64,000 nt of DNA from assembly GCF_002865645.1 (NCBI RefSeq), contig NW_020194628.1:1550001-1614000 (forward strand), in the 5' to 3' direction. Source of the stretch: Hyaloscypha bicolor E (lineage: Eukaryota > Ascomycota > Leotiomycetes > Helotiales > Hyaloscyphaceae). Both the position numbers and the translations under genes were made by a program. The notes beneath the pieces are model-generated. The model did no database searches. It was not told the origin of the DNA and worked only from the letters and a program-made list of their open reading frames with translations. This document shows, in pieces, positions 10,980-23,638 of the stretch. How positions within the stretch are numbered: position 1 is the first letter of the stretch; each line of letters starts with the position of its first letter.

Positions 10980-13504
10980 GCGTATGTTGAAAGAACTTTG
11001 ATAGTTGTGGCTGCGTGATAAACGTGCAAATAATATTTTTGTGTGTCTGATTAGACAGATCACGTTAGTACAACCCTCAACTAAATCTATTCTTCATTCG
11101 GACCAATATGTGCAATACATACTGGTAATTATTAGTATTTGTACATCGAGTTGATTGAAGCCAAAGTGTTGCCATTAATTCCAGCAACCTCTTTTATACA
11201 TTCATTAGAGGGTTTTCTCTTCTCATTCACGGAAACGCTCCGAAGTACGCATATCTCTCAACATAGCTTTCTGAGCCTATCCAAGATGGGACTTCCTGTA
11301 GAAAGGCGATCTGTTGCTCGTCCGTTTCATAACATTGAAACTCAGTGATCTATACGTATAGCTGGAGAGTTTCATATGCGTTTGTGACATTGCCTTGGAA
11401 CCACAATGTACCACCAGGCTTTGCGATAATCTGTGCCGGGTCGATCCTGGATTAATCCTAGCGTATATTAGTTAGTATTGCATGCTACACGGGAAAATGG
11501 AGTCAGGAGTAACAAAGAAGAAGGATGGTTTATTGCATTGTAGCCAGCCCCCTGGTTTACCCAGGGGGCTGGTAGCCAAGGGCCGTCTGCAGACTTTTCC
11601 TGGTGTTCCGGGACTATATCTGAATTTGATGGCATATCCTGGGGGCGTTTCGAGATTTGGACATACCGCGCTAAATATTCTGCAAATCCCCACGCAAGGA
11701 AAATTGAATATTGCCATGGAGGATGAAATACAAAGCACAAAGAAGCAATAGCTGCGGGGCCATCTGGATCGACAGGACATACAGAAGAGCCATAATCCTT
11801 TCTTGGCGACGATATGCATAGTACGAGAGAACACAGCCATGGAGGACGAAAGAAGCAGAAATTGTTGCTTTCAAATATCCCCGAGTCGACAGTTCATGCA
11901 TTTGGTGCCATCTGAAAAGCTGGAAGTCAGTTGTGATGCCAAATTGGGCAGCCCACTTTAGGCAGAATTGGAAATATGGATATTCGAATCGTGAGAAGAA
12001 TGCTAAGGAGCTTGCCCAGGAAACTTAAGAGCACTTTGAGCAACTGGATCCTCTAGAGGATATATGACTCTAGGCCTTTTTGAATTACAAGAGTGTGTCT
12101 GATCATAGCCTATATTTAGCGAGTAAAAACTTTATTCGCTAAATTTCAGGCTTTTCCCGCTAAAATTTTAGGCCCTTACTTACTATTTTCAGGCCTTGGT
12201 CGTTAAAACCAAGACCCATTTTTATCGCGATCATTATCGTTCGGCTATCGATCCTATACACTGAACACACTTCACACTTTAGCATTGGTATACCGTAGCA
12301 TAACATTTTAAAGTAGTTAGCCCCCTCTCCAGGTATTTTCTGCCAGAGCGCACGGCATCGAGTTTGGGCACGTGCTTGAGTTTCAAGGAGTAAATTTCTA
12401 ACTTTTGGTGAGAACTTAACTAAGATTTACGAGTAAGTGACAAGGACAAATTTATAGCAGAAACGAAAAGGTCCAAGAAAAAAGAGAGACATCCATAATC
12501 TCCACGAGAAGAGGACAAATGTGAGCTAACAAGAAGACAATAACAAGCATAAGCAATAGATCCCCTTAGCCCCTCACCGTATCCGAGAGTCTGTAAACTG
12601 GATGGACCTCCTTCCGACGAGCACATTGCACTCGTCCGTATCTTTCTCAGCCTTTGGCAACTCATAATCCAAATCGTTATCCTCCTCTTTGAACACTAGG
12701 CTCAAATTGCGATCATGGCCCCGAGTAGCCCTTACGAGCACCTGGTACTTCCAAGTGTCTAGTCGATTTATTCCTGCTCCAGTGTTCTTAAGTCTGTTGC
12801 TAGGAGGAGGCGAGTTTATAGAGAGACAATATTCCCCCCACCGAGCCCCAAGAACTTGACGTAACCTTGATCCGAAGAAGGATAATTGCCAGTAATGCCA
12901 CCATAGCATGCCAGAGCAGAATCGCCACGCAATTTTACTGGGTAAAGTGCTAAATCTATAACCGTACCCATATCGTCGAAAGGAAAATGTAAGATGAGTC
13001 CAACTACTGGATTCCGGCTGTGCCTTCGTACCCGACGTGGTCTAAGTCGCGTGAAGAGTTGTAGATAGAGTACCCGGGCCCCGGGGGTTACAGTATTGAA
13101 TCGGGATTACTAGGATTGCCAATTATCGATTGAAATCAAACCGTGTGCCAAGCCGTCCTAATATCAAGCAGTACGCCATGAGGCTGTTCCAGGAAATCTC
13201 TCTGTGTGGTTTAGAAGATTCATCCGGAGCAAATGCCTGATATTGGAAACGCTACAGTTAATCTGCTGCTTCACTAGCAGCCTCTTGACGTGTCTGTTGT
13301 GAAAGTGGTTGCTAAGAGAACCAGGGGTTGCATAATCGCGAATCTTCTCATGAATCGACTATTGCGGGTTTCCAAGGATGGGCTTGCCCAGCTCAGGCGG
13401 TATTGAGAATTCTTCCTTGGGTTAGCCTCGTGATACCTCTCGGGCGGAGGACCAAACGGGGGGCGGGGTTTAGCGTGATCGGCGAGCGAAGCGGATAATC
13501 GTGC
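10980..13504. other. 2.5-kb gene-poor region
   Basis: No protein family is recognised on either strand. It contains the hairpin at 11544-11572. At 12115-12200 there is a run of loosely repeated GCTAAA-TTTCAGGC motifs. The longest frames (11472-11840 and 12574-12909, minus) lack domains and are not called. Confidence 0.4.
11544..11572. repeat. perfect 12-bp inverted repeat (hairpin)
   Basis: CCAGCCCCCTGG at 11544-11555 and its exact complement at 11561-11572 flank a 5-base loop. It is far from any called gene, so a terminator role is not suggested. It may be the tip of an old foldback element. Confidence 0.6.
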
Positions 13505-13850
13505 GTCAGGACTTGCACCAAAGCCCCTATGTGCCTGCGGGTTTGGTGCGTATCAGTAATACGGTCAAAAATCAGGGATACCATATCACTTTTTTTCCCT
13601 AACAAATATTTTTTGGAATTTTTAATAACTTCACAATGTAATACAAGATCCCGAAAAAAAAAAAAGGGGGGGGGGGGGGGGGGTTATATAGAGGTACGCC
13701 CGATAATTGCGCAATTTTTGGCTTCTTTTAGTTTTCATTTTGTGGAATTGTGGAAGTTATTACAAAAATGACCGTATCGCTGATTCAAGCCTGTACCGCT
13801 GATACGCACCAAACCCGCAGGGACGTGGGGGCTTTAGTGCAAGTCTTTCA
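13505..13850. mobile_element. MITE-like element with long terminal inverted repeats
   Basis: The outer parts are imperfect inverted copies of each other for about 50 bases. They include a perfect 23-base pair: CCTGCGGGTTTGGTGCGTATCAG's left copy is at 13534-13556 and its complement at 13799-13821. The right arm carries a small extra duplication. The interior is AT-rich, has an A run followed by about 17 G (13655-13683), and contains no coding sequence. Target-site duplications could not be identified, so the class is open. It ends just before the membrane-protein relic at 13876 and may have inserted in its 5' region. Confidence 0.65.
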
Positions 13851-13875
13851 TTGAGCCCCCAGTCGCTACGCCCCG

Positions 13876-15942
13876 ATGTCTCACAACATTGCAGCCAGGG
13901 AAGGTGGTTGGTTGCTCAGCCAAAGGGGGCGCTGCCGCTGCATCGTCGATCCAGTCCCCCGGGACGCTAAGGCAAGAGAGCCAACATCTTGGTTCACCTT
14001 GACTGCCTCAGTCGCTCCTCTCCTCACACCATCGTCAAACCTGTCGGATCTGCCCGTAAAATGGGGTATTAGCAAGCAAGACGTCGACGTCGGAGAGCAA
14101 GACCTGTACACGAAATCTAAAGATGGCCGCTTCTCTTGTCAACTGGAGAATTCGCGATTTTTCGGCCTTCTCATAACAAGCGCGATTAGTTCAATTCTAG
14201 TTGTAGCGGAGCAACAAAATTGGGTGTTATCTCCATCTCTATACAACTTCGTGGACAACAACAGAGCTTCGACCCAAATTGTTGTACAGTTGCTTTCAAA
14301 TGCTTTTGCGTTCTTTCAGGTCACTATGTTGTGCACGTTGGTCAATCGAGCCACGAGACTGCGCTTCAACCGGACTAAAGCTTCATTGAACAACCTTCAA
14401 TTTTGGTCCCATCTGTGCACACCGAGCATAATTTGGCGTCTGCCTCTCGAATATCTACTACCTCTCTTGTTGTTCATGGGCATAACGGTGATTCCCTCTA
14501 CGCTTTGGGCAGGTGCTTTGTCATTGGTTACTCTCTTCAAGACTCGCACATTCGGTATTATGATTCCTTCATACGATAATACGTCACTCATACATGAGTA
14601 TCCTTCTGAGTCTGAGAACGCGGCCCAGGTTTCAGAGGCCAGAAATTCAAAAGGGGTATTTTCTTATAATGTCGGCGTCACAATGGAAGGCGCTCTTCTA
14701 TCCACAGCATCCTCTGCCACGACTGTGGATAGAAGCCCACGAAAACATGTCAAGCTTGACAATTCAGGTCTCGCCTATATCGGTCGGTCTTACGGAGTTG
14801 GCGAGCCAGCCGGGCTTACGGATGACAATATTCTCAATGACGCTTTCACGATGTTTTAAACATATCAGGAAATGGGATACAATGCCAGCGTCAATGGTAT
14901 CCATAACTCAAGCACGGATTTTGTTCTCATTTCAGATGATACCTCTATTCTATGGGAAGCGATAGGTACACTACCGAATAGCAACGGCGTGGGAGAACGC
15001 TCGACATATATCGGCCGTGATGACGCACCATCCATCGTTGCTACTGGAGTAGCTGCGGCCCAAGCAAATGGTACGAAATATGTGGGGATTGCTGCCGGAT
15101 CCAACTATGCTTTCCTAAATACAACCCAGTGTTCGGTCGACTACATCCCAACACTGTTCAATATCACCTTCGATGTCAAAGCAAAACATATCACTGTTCT
15201 TCCAGTATCAAGCAGCTAAAATATGAACTTAGAAGGCAATCTTGCCCATGCCTCGACCCACCAATTGGAGCTCATCTCAAACGACCAAACAAATCTTTTC
15301 AGTCGCTGTTGGGGGACTCTTTCATGAGCAGCATTAAGAACTACAACATCTCGCAAGGCAATTCCAGTACCCCACTGACGGAAGCAACATTCACTCCTGC
15401 CCGAGGCACATATTCCGTCTCCGCGATGCTGGATGACATTCTCGTTGGGTATGCAAGCGCGTGCCAGATGCCTTGAACTGCGATAAATTGGAGAGCTAGC
15501 TAGAGCAAAGAGTAAAGCTAAATATAAGAGAGTAAGGAGAATCACATGAACAATAAGCAGTAGAGCCTGTCTTAAGCCTGGGTGGCTAGAAGTGACAGAG
15601 ACACGTAACGCCACCATTGTACCAGCTGACAGCGCGCAACCCATGGTTGGGAACCAGTCGACGGTAACAGAAGCGGTGGTCACCAGTATGGAACTTAAAA
15701 TTGGACAGAGAGTTTACATCTATGCTGTGTTTGCTTTTAATTTGGTGGTTGTGATAATAGCGTTCGAAGAGGCGATTAGGACGATGTTTTGGAGGGAATT
15801 GGGGAAATGGAATTACATGGACATTGAGGCTGTGATTATGAGTAGTTGGAACGGCAGCAGAAACATTGCAGAGACTTTCAGTAATAAAGGTAGGCAAATG
15901 ACGAATAAGACATCTGGATTTTATTGGAGGGTAAATGAGAGT
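13876..15942 (+). pseudogene. fungal polytopic membrane protein, decayed
   Basis: It resembles a large fungus-specific family of membrane proteins with N-terminal transmembrane helices, a long glycosylated loop and a last helix. Hydrophobic segments include FFGLLITSAISSILVVAE and YLLPLLLFMGITVI. Family-like strings are SLYNFVDNNRASTQIVVQ, ALLSTASSATTVD and YIGRSYGVGEPAGLTDD, then GYNASVNGIHNSS after the first break, and a terminal helix in YIYAVFAFNLVVVIIAFEEA. Lesions: in-frame TAA at 14857-14859, in-frame TAA at 15217-15219, a frameshift near 15300 (LLGDSFMSSIKNYN lies in a different frame), and stops between 15474 and 15590. The ATG at 13876 lies right after the inverted-repeat element and may not be the original start. 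Confidence 0.75.
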
Positions 15943-16100
15943 TAGATTAGTATTGGGAGGATATCTGAGAAGACCTGGGTGAGGCTTGATAGAGACACGG
16001 ATGCTTTAGCGCTGGAGAATGGGAAGGAGGGATGATTTGGAAGTAATGAACTTGTCCAAATTACTCAAAATGATAAAAGGATACAAATAAATAATAGTAT

Positions 16101-16637
16101 TTGACAATAGCCGCCTTGGTCTTGACGTTCATTGATCGTAAGGGAATTCGAAGACTCGAGAAGCAGGATGAACTAATATCCGCACTACGCATCAGCTACC
16201 TAGATATCACTATTAACGTGCTCGACTTCGCCAGTATTAATCGCCGAGAACAGATCTGTATCGTAGCAAATACGGATATTCTAGCCGCCATCACGCACTT
16301 CATGTGGTTTCCATTCGGCTCCGCTGTCGTCGAAATTCAATGAATGTATGTCTTGTACAAAAGATTTCGAAACGTCAGTATGATGAGAGGAGCAAGATAT
16401 TTTTCGGTGCACACGCTAAAGCTGCCGGATGAGGAGTTTGATGAGGGTGCGAATAAGGGCTGGCATTTTAGGAATATATTTATTAATGAAGATAGATTTA
16501 TGGGGTCGATTGAGGTGGTTATTAAGAGTATGTATCATAGAGAGCTTTTGGATATTGATGTCCTGTTTGGAATCAAAACTGGTTGTATCTTTTGGGAAAT
16601 ATGTGATGGAGCACTTGGAACGATGTACTGCCAGTAA
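16101..16637 (+). pseudogene. GT61-type glycosyltransferase C-terminal relic
   Basis: GT61 (DUF563) enzymes transfer sugars such as xylose or GlcNAc to glycans or proteins in the secretory pathway. Only the C-terminal part remains: LTFIDRKGIRRLEKQDEL, NVLDFASINRREQ, IVANTDILAAI, GSAVVEIQ, then FRNVSMMRGARYFSVH and INEDRFMGSIEVVIKSMYHRELL. An in-frame TGA at 16341-16343 follows VVEIQ. The HGAG-type loop normally found between DIL and LTH is missing (DILAAI runs directly into THFMWF), so the active site is deleted. The N-terminal half is absent. The relic starts directly behind the broken membrane-protein gene. Confidence 0.72.
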
Positions 16638-16914
16638 GAAACCCCCGAGGCATTTCAGGCAAAACGAGGCAGACCCTATGTCGTAAAGGAAATTCATGTT
16701 CTGAAATCAAAGTCCTTGCCGCTCAAATGGGGAAATCGACGTATCTAAACGAGCGCCCTTTGTACACGATTCAACATAAATCCCGAGCTTCACTTGCTCA
16801 CAGGGTTTGCTCCGCGAAATTTGTACCATTTGGGCCAGTTCTAATCCTCGAACTCCTTGACGCCCATGCCTCTATAATTTCATCGCTGCATATTGGTCGT
16901 GGTATTCGTTCATT
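16638..16914. other. 3' spacer behind CRIPT
   Basis: No gene is seen. It holds the expected 3' end of the CRIPT transcript on the minus strand. Confidence 0.3.
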
Positions 16915-17383
16915 TCATTTAAGGGTAAACTTCTGGCCAGCAATGACAGGAGCCGCTGCTGTTGATTTCGAATTTGCTTTGCCGCACATGGCGCATGCTG
17001 TAGATACATTAGTCATGCTAGCGATGATTTATTAAAAATAGAAGTCATACCATTTGCCTTGTAGGCGCATTTTTGACAATATGTTCGCCCTTGATCCACC
17101 TTTGTCTTGCAAGTGGTGCAGGAGCTCGAATATGATGCATAGGGATTTCTTGCTGCTTTTGATAACAACTTACTCTGCAAGTTGGTCAGTAAGTACAAGA
17201 TAGGATTGAGGGGTGATAACTCGCCTTCCCAATGCCGTTGTTACCCAAAGTTGCGGAGGTCTTGGTCTTATCGGTCTTTGAGGATCCTGCAGGCGAGCCA
17301 TAATACATCTCACTCTTCTTCTTGACACCTGGTGTTGCCAAAGTCGTCGATTTCGAGAGTTTCGCACATTTTGCGCAGACCAT
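16915..17383 (-). CDS. CRIPT: CRIPT homologue (cysteine-rich PDZ-binding protein), spliceosome-associated
   Basis: CRIPT is a small conserved zinc protein that associates with the minor spliceosome in eukaryotes that have one, and is kept in many other lineages. Three exons, 17225-17383, 17051-17174 and 16915-16997, encode 121 residues. Order: MVCAKC, TTLATPGVKKKSEMYYGSP, LGNNGIGK, NPYASYSSSCTTCKTK, YCQKCAYKANACAMCGK. The CxxC pairs are intact and the length is slightly above the roughly 100 residues of animal CRIPT. Intron 1 (17175-17224, 50 bp) starts AAG|GCGAGT and ends GCAG, so it appears to be a GC-AG intron. Skipping it would break the highly conserved GKSKLL junction. Intron 2 (16998-17050) is GT-AG. 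The gene diverges from the flippase gene. Confidence 0.92.
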
Positions 17384-17847
17384 CTTTGTTGATGCTGGAG
17401 TTGATGTTGACGTGACGTCCTGTGGCGGGAGAAGGCTGAAGTTGACGTCGCCAAGACAAAACAGCGCTAGCAGGGGTGTTCAAAGGAACCGTTTTGGACA
17501 TGAACTGCTGCAGGAGAAGTTAAGACGACTCTGCGACTAATTCTGACTTGGTCAATGGTTCTTGAATCACTTCCCTGTCGGTCCTCAATCAGATAACTCG
17601 TACCAAACTGGTAGCATCTGCCTGTGGAGCTGAATTGAAGTTTGCGTTGCCGCGCTTCGTATTGCCGTAGGATTGAGGCTGTGCCTGGGAGGCTTATTCT
17701 TCGACCTCAGGAACACCTCCCTACTTCCAAACACGAAACGATCGCCTACCAAGACGATCTCATAGAATCTCATCATTGAGTAGCTTTGGATGTTCGCGAC
17801 AGAGCTTGCGCCGTCCTGAGAGCGACGATTCATAGCTGTCCGTCAGC
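17384..17847. promoter_or_regulatory. shared divergent promoter of CRIPT and the Drs2 flippase
   Basis: The 464 bases between the two start codons carry no gene. Both are housekeeping genes, so this should be a bidirectional promoter. No specific factor site is asserted. Confidence 0.5.
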
Positions 17848-20800
17848 ATGGCTGGCAAGCCCCCGAACAACAGGAACGACCTCCTCCTCGACCTGAACGA
17901 TGAGCAACCGATATACAAAGACGGCCAGCGGGCTCCTGTAAACGATGACGATCTGCTACGCGCATACACTGCCGACCACGACACCTCAAATCCCCGCCCC
18001 TCAATATCTTACGATGATTTCGTTGGGGCTGGTGAACCACATCCGGGAACAAAGAATCTACCTGGTGGGCCTGGAACAGTGCCGGGCTATGGAGCTGGTC
18101 CATACGCTTCTGGAAGTGCAGGAAGGACATATAGCCAGACGTCGGGGTTGAATAACTACCAACGTTATGCGGATGACCTGGATGACTTCCCTGAGGATGG
18201 AGGATCATACTATAATCAAGGAGGCGCGCTGCCTGGGGGTGGAGCCGGTATGTCGATGGGAGGGAAGCCTAGGAACCGAAATAGTGTGATGAGTATGGGA
18301 GGCGGCCTGATGGGAAGAGCAAAAAGCATGCTGGGGATGGGCCCGGAGTACTCGGAGATGGATCTTCCTTTGACTGAGCCAGGAGCCAGGTCACATACAG
18401 ACGGTCCAGAAACGCCGAAAACACCTAAAAAGAGCTTCGACGTGGGCAAATTCAAGTTCGGATTCGGTAGAGGAAAACCAGACCCATCGACCCTGGGCCC
18501 TAGGATCATCCATCTCAACAATCCCCCAGCGAACAGTACGAATAAGTATGTGGACAATCACATATCTACGGCGAAGTATAACATCGCAACCTTTTTACCC
18601 AAATTCCTCCTAGAACAGTTCTCCAAATTTGCCAACATTTTCTTCTTATTTACTGCGGCTTTGCAACAGATACCCAACATTTCGCCTACGAACAAGTATA
18701 CCACAATCGGTCCGTTGATTCTCGTCCTGTTGGTGTCTGCTGGTAAAGAGTTGATTGAGGATTACAAGAGAAAATCGTCAGACAAAACGCTGAATAATTC
18801 GAAGGCGCGAGTTCTGCGAGGATCATCATTTCAAGAGACAAAATGGATAAATGTTGCAGTCGGAGATATTGTGCGCGTTGAGTCTGAAGAGCCTTTCCCA
18901 GCCGACATTGTCCTGCTTGCGAGTTCGGAACCAGAAGGCCTTTGCTACATTGAAACGGCGAATCTTGATGGAGAAACGAATCTCAAGATCAAGCAAGCAA
19001 TTCCAGAGACGTGTGTTATGGTTAGCTCAAGCGATCTGAGCAGACTTGGAGGAAAGCTGCGTTCAGAGCAGCCGAACAGCAGTCTCTATACGTACGAAGC
19101 TACTTTGACCGTAGCCGCTGGAGGTGGCGAGAAAGAACTTCCGCTCCAACCTGATCAGCTACTTCTTCGAGGAGCAACACTACGAAATACTCCCTGGATC
19201 CACGGTGTTGTTGTTTTTACTGGCCATGAGACTAAACTTATGCGGAACGCAACTGCGACCCCGATTAAGAGAACTGCCGTGGAGAGGCAACTCAACATTC
19301 TGGTGCTCCTGCTAGTTGGCATTCTCATAATCCTCAGTGTGATCAGCTCTATTGGCGATCTGATCGTACGAATCTACCACTCTTCGGAGTTGACTTACCT
19401 TGGCTATACTCTGTCAACGACTGCTTTGCAGAAGGTGCAACAATTCTGGGCAGACATCTTCACTTATTGGGTGCTTTATTCTGCTCTCGTGCCAATCTCG
19501 CTTTTCGTTACGATCGAAATTGTCAAGTACTGGCAGGCCATTCTCATCAACGATGATCTCGACATGTACTACGACAAGATGGATACCCCTGCTGTGTGCC
19601 GTACATCAAGCCTGGTGGAAGAACTGGGAATGGTCGAGTACATCTTTTCTGACAAGACAGGTACTCTGACTTGTAATCAGATGGAGTTCAAACAGTGTTC
19701 GATTGGAGGGATTCAATATGCAGAAGAGGTCCCGGAGGACCACCGTGCTACAATTCAAGATGGCATCGAGGTCGGAGTTCACGATTTCACCCGGCTGAAG
19801 GAGAACCTGCAAAACCACGAGTCAAGCGTTCTGATACACCATTTCTTGGCATTGCTGGCTACCTGTCATACAGTTATTCCCGAAAGAACTGATGAGAAAG
19901 GAGGAGCAATCAAATACCAAGCAGCCTCGCCAGATGAAGGGGCTTTGGTGGAGGGTGCTGTTATGATGGGGTACCAGTTTACGGCACGAAAGCCGAGGTC
20001 CGTTCAAATCACAGTCAAAGGTGAAGAATTCGAATACGAACTGTTGGCTGTTTGCGAATTCAACTCGACCAGGAAGCGGATGTCAACCATCTTCCGGTGT
20101 CCAGATGGGAAAATTAGATGCTATTGCAAGGGTGCTGATACTGTGATTCTTGAGAGATTGGGTGGCAATAATCCACATGTCGATATCACACTACAACATC
20201 TCGAAGAGTATGCGTCGGAAGGTCTTCGAACTCTTTGTCTTGCGATCCGCGAGATCCCAGAGCAAGAATTCCAAGAATGGTGGCAGGTTTTTGACAAAGC
20301 GCAAACTACCATCAGCGGTAATCGTGCAGAAGAGCTCGACAAAGCCGCGGAAATCTTGGAACGCGATTTCACTCTTCTTGGCGCAACAGCTATCGAGGAT
20401 CGTCTTCAAGATGGTGTCCCGGAGACTATTCACACACTTCAAGAAGCCGGAATCAAGGTCTGGGTCCTGACTGGAGATCGTCAAGAGACCGCCATCAACA
20501 TCGGCATGAGTTGCAAACTGATTAGCGAAGACATGACTCTCCTCATCGTCAACGAAGAAAATGCGGTGATGACCCGAGATAACATCCAAAAGAAACTAGA
20601 CGCCATTCGCACGCAAGGTGATGGAACTATTGCCATGGACACTCTAGCTCTTGTGATCGACGGGAAATCGTTGACCTATGCCCTGGAGAAGGATTTGGAG
20701 AAGAATTTCTTGGACCTCGCTGTGATGTGCAAGGCAGTTATTTGCTGTCGAGTCTCGCCACTTCAGAAAGCCTTGGTCGTGAAGCTTGTTAAGCGTCATC

Positions 20801-22054
20801 TCAAAGCTATTCTTTTGGCAATCGGCGATGGCGCCAATGATGTATCCATGATTCAAGCTGCACATATTGGCGTGGGTATCAGCGGTATGGAAGGCCTTCA
20901 AGCTGCTCGAAGTGCGGATGTTTCCATCGGACAGTTCAGATATCTTCGCAAGTTGCTTCTAGTGCACGGCGCCTGGAGTTACCAAAGAGTCAGCAAGGTC
21001 GTTTTGTATTCTTTCTATAAGAATATCACCCTGTACATGACGCAGTTCTGGGTAAGTTAGCTGTCACAAAGTGCTCCGTTCAAGACTTACATGCGCAGTA
21101 CTCCTTCCAAAACGCCTTCTCCGGAGAAGTTATCTATGAGTCCTGGACCCTTTCCTTCTACAATGTGTTCTTCACTGTCTTGCCACCTCTAGTGATGGGT
21201 ATCTTCGATCAATTCATCTCAGCCAGATTATTGGATCGGTATCCTCAACTATATCAGATCGGACAGAAAAACACTTTCTTCAAGATGCACTCCTTCTTCT
21301 CATGGGTCGGCAACGGCTTTTACCACTCGCTCATACTCTACGTTACGTCCGAGTTCATTTGGTGGAACGATCTTCCCCAGAGTGATGGCAAGACTGCAGG
21401 ACATTGGGTTTGGGGAACGGCACTGTATACCGCCGTTCTCGCAACAGTGCTGGGGAAAGCTGCACTGGTAACGAATATCTGGACCAAGTACCACGTCATC
21501 GCTATTCCTGGAAGTATGATAATTTGGATGGTATTCGTCGCCGTGTACGCAACAGTGGCGCCAAAGCTTGGATTTTCGACGGAATATCAGGGAGTCGTAC
21601 CCAGGTTATTCCCAAGTCCGATCTTCTGGCTTCAAGTACTCGTCATCCCAATCCTTTGTCTGTCGAGAGATTTCGCATGGAAATAGTACGCCTTTCTGAT
21701 GAGAGTCTTGGTTCTTTTGCTAACAGATTCTTTCAGCTCGAAACGAATGTACTACCCTCAAACATATCACCACATTCAAGAGATTCAGAAGTACAACATT
21801 CAAGATTACAGACCACGGTACGTCACGCCTCCAGTCTATTCTCCTTTTTAGTAACGACTAATGATCAATCTAGGATGGAGCAGTTCCAAAAGGCCATCCG
21901 TAAAGTGCGCCAAGTCCAGCGTATGCGAAAACAACGCGGCTACGCTTTCTCACAAGCTGACGAGTCTCAAACGCGCGTATTACAAGCTTACGATACCACA
22001 CGAGAACGTGGCCGCTACGGAGAAATGGCGAGTTCGAGGCCGAAAGGGAGGTGA
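17848..22054 (+). CDS. DRS2: Drs2-type phospholipid flippase (P4-ATPase)
   Basis: P4-ATPases move aminophospholipids from the lumenal to the cytosolic leaflet, and Drs2 acts at the trans-Golgi and endosomes with a Cdc50-type subunit. Four exons, 17848-21051, 21099-21685, 21737-21817 and 21874-22054, encode 1350 residues, close to yeast Drs2. Introns of 47, 51 and 56 bp are GT-AG. Motifs: DGET (residues 374-377, actuator), PISL in the fourth helix, phosphorylation site DKTGTLT at Asp602, KGAD, TGDRQETAINIG and GDGANDV (993-999). A long Gly/Pro/Ser-rich N-terminal tail precedes the first membrane segment, and the C-terminal tail is basic. No lesions are seen. Strong call; the yeast-style symbol is by family resemblance. 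Confidence 0.95.
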
Positions 22055-23638
22055 TTTGTATGTATTGTATAGTTTTTCTTCTGGCAGAGGCTGGAATAGG
22101 GAAGTGCTGGCCATCAAGCTGTGAATTGCAGGTTGACTGCAAAGGGGAGAGTGTTTGGAAACTACATGCTTGGTTTTCGGCGAATGGAGATATGGGGTTG
22201 CTTAATGCGATGAGACTATTACCCCTCGTTCCTTCTGAACTATATGGATCAATTGATGTGTGCCCATGGCTCCGCCCGAGTGGGTGTTTTGTATGCTTCT
22301 CTGAGTGGTCCTTGCGAATTCGTTTCTACAGATCAGCTAGGAGGTGGCTTCGCGTTTGTTCCAGATTCTGCTTTGCACAACTATATGTTCTGTGATTAAA
22401 CCCGAGTGCAACTAGGTTCAGAGATGAAGCGGGCAAAATTTCCGCCCATTTTTGATTCTTTCGCTTCTTATTACCGAACTCCTTGAAAGTTCATATAGTA
22501 GGCTGTCAAGTATGACCAGACGGTGTGATTTGAAGAACCGGTATTACGCCCGTCTCGTTCATTTGAGGGTTTCGCTGAATTTGGAACTTGTCCTCCAGCT
22601 TTTTATTTCTGCTGTCAAAACCGGCTTGACGACGCCAACAGGGATTGGCAAACAGAAACGTGTCAGGCGCCCAACAACTCCGATATTCGACCACCGAACT
22701 GTACCTCGGCTTTTTCTGCGAAAAGGATGTGAACTAGAGCAATAGGTACTCCGAGCTTCGTTTGATAGGTTGTAGGACGCGGAGTTATACAGGTTCGATC
22801 GGCTTGTAAAGCATCTTAACATTTTTACATACCCCTTCTAGCACGTGCAGAAATGGAACAGCGTTCTATTCAGGCTCAAGGTTGTACATCGAATTATCAT
22901 GCCTGTGGCAAGGCCAAGCATTTCACCTCCGCCCAGAGAATCTGTGTGGCAATATCTTGCGACGCTCTAGACTCGAAACTCCTCGAGCCTCCAAAAAAAA
23001 AGAATCTTCCTTGCACCAGCAACCCCAAGCAAGGAACAGGCTCAGAAACATTACTATAAAAATCAATCAATCAATTAGTTTTCTCAGCCAAGCTGACAGA
23101 AACATCAAGCGGCCGTGAGAAGCTCCTGCTACAACGATGTGGCTGTCTTGGCATCCCGCCAAGCATAGGCACGTATCACCCCTGCCTGTAACACTGTAAC
23201 ACACCCCCAATGTCACCGCCCAGAAAATTTTAAACGCGCTTCCACCGCCAATCTTTCTGGGCAGGCTTGGCTGTCGCGGGAGGCACCCACATTTACGGTC
23301 CTCTGAATTTCTCCACCAGACGATTGATGTTCGCGAGAATAGACCACCGCATCCACGTCCTCTTGTCGATCCTCGTACCTGTTTGAGAGATTTGGCATGA
23401 TGGGCGAGACTCGTGCGAAGTCTAAATTCTCGACCGAGACTCTTTTGTTCAATGGCATAAAGATGAGCAGCCTCCCCGACTTCTCCATCTCGGTAGCGGC
23501 GCTCACAGTTAATCTTGATACCCATTCAGTTCACTTGTTCTTCAGGAAGCTAGTCTTTCTCTCTCGTTCTTGCATTCTCTTCATCAATTACATCTCTCTC
23601 AACTTTCCCAGTTAATTCTTTTATCAAATATCGCCAAA
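22055..23638. other. intergenic region and leader of secreted paralogue B
   Basis: No supported gene. Frames on the minus strand at 22559-22822 and 23067-23525 lack domains. The last 100 bases are C/T-rich, as expected for the leader of the gene at 23639. Confidence 0.4.

Noticed and set aside
11472..11840. 122-codon minus-strand frame across the 12-bp hairpin
   Set aside because: Reads through the inverted repeat, and the composition is not protein-like.
12574..12909. 111-codon minus-strand frame
   Set aside because: No recognisable family, no promoter or splice context; chance length is possible.
18216..18557. Minus-strand frame opposite the flippase N-terminus
   Set aside because: Shadow of the Gly/Pro-rich coding sequence of the flippase.
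22452..22822. Overlapping frames behind the flippase gene
   Set aside because: Both strands are open for similar lengths, without domains.
23067..23525. 152-codon minus-strand frame upstream of secreted paralogue B
   Set aside because: No domain or signal peptide, and it covers the expected promoter of a confident gene.
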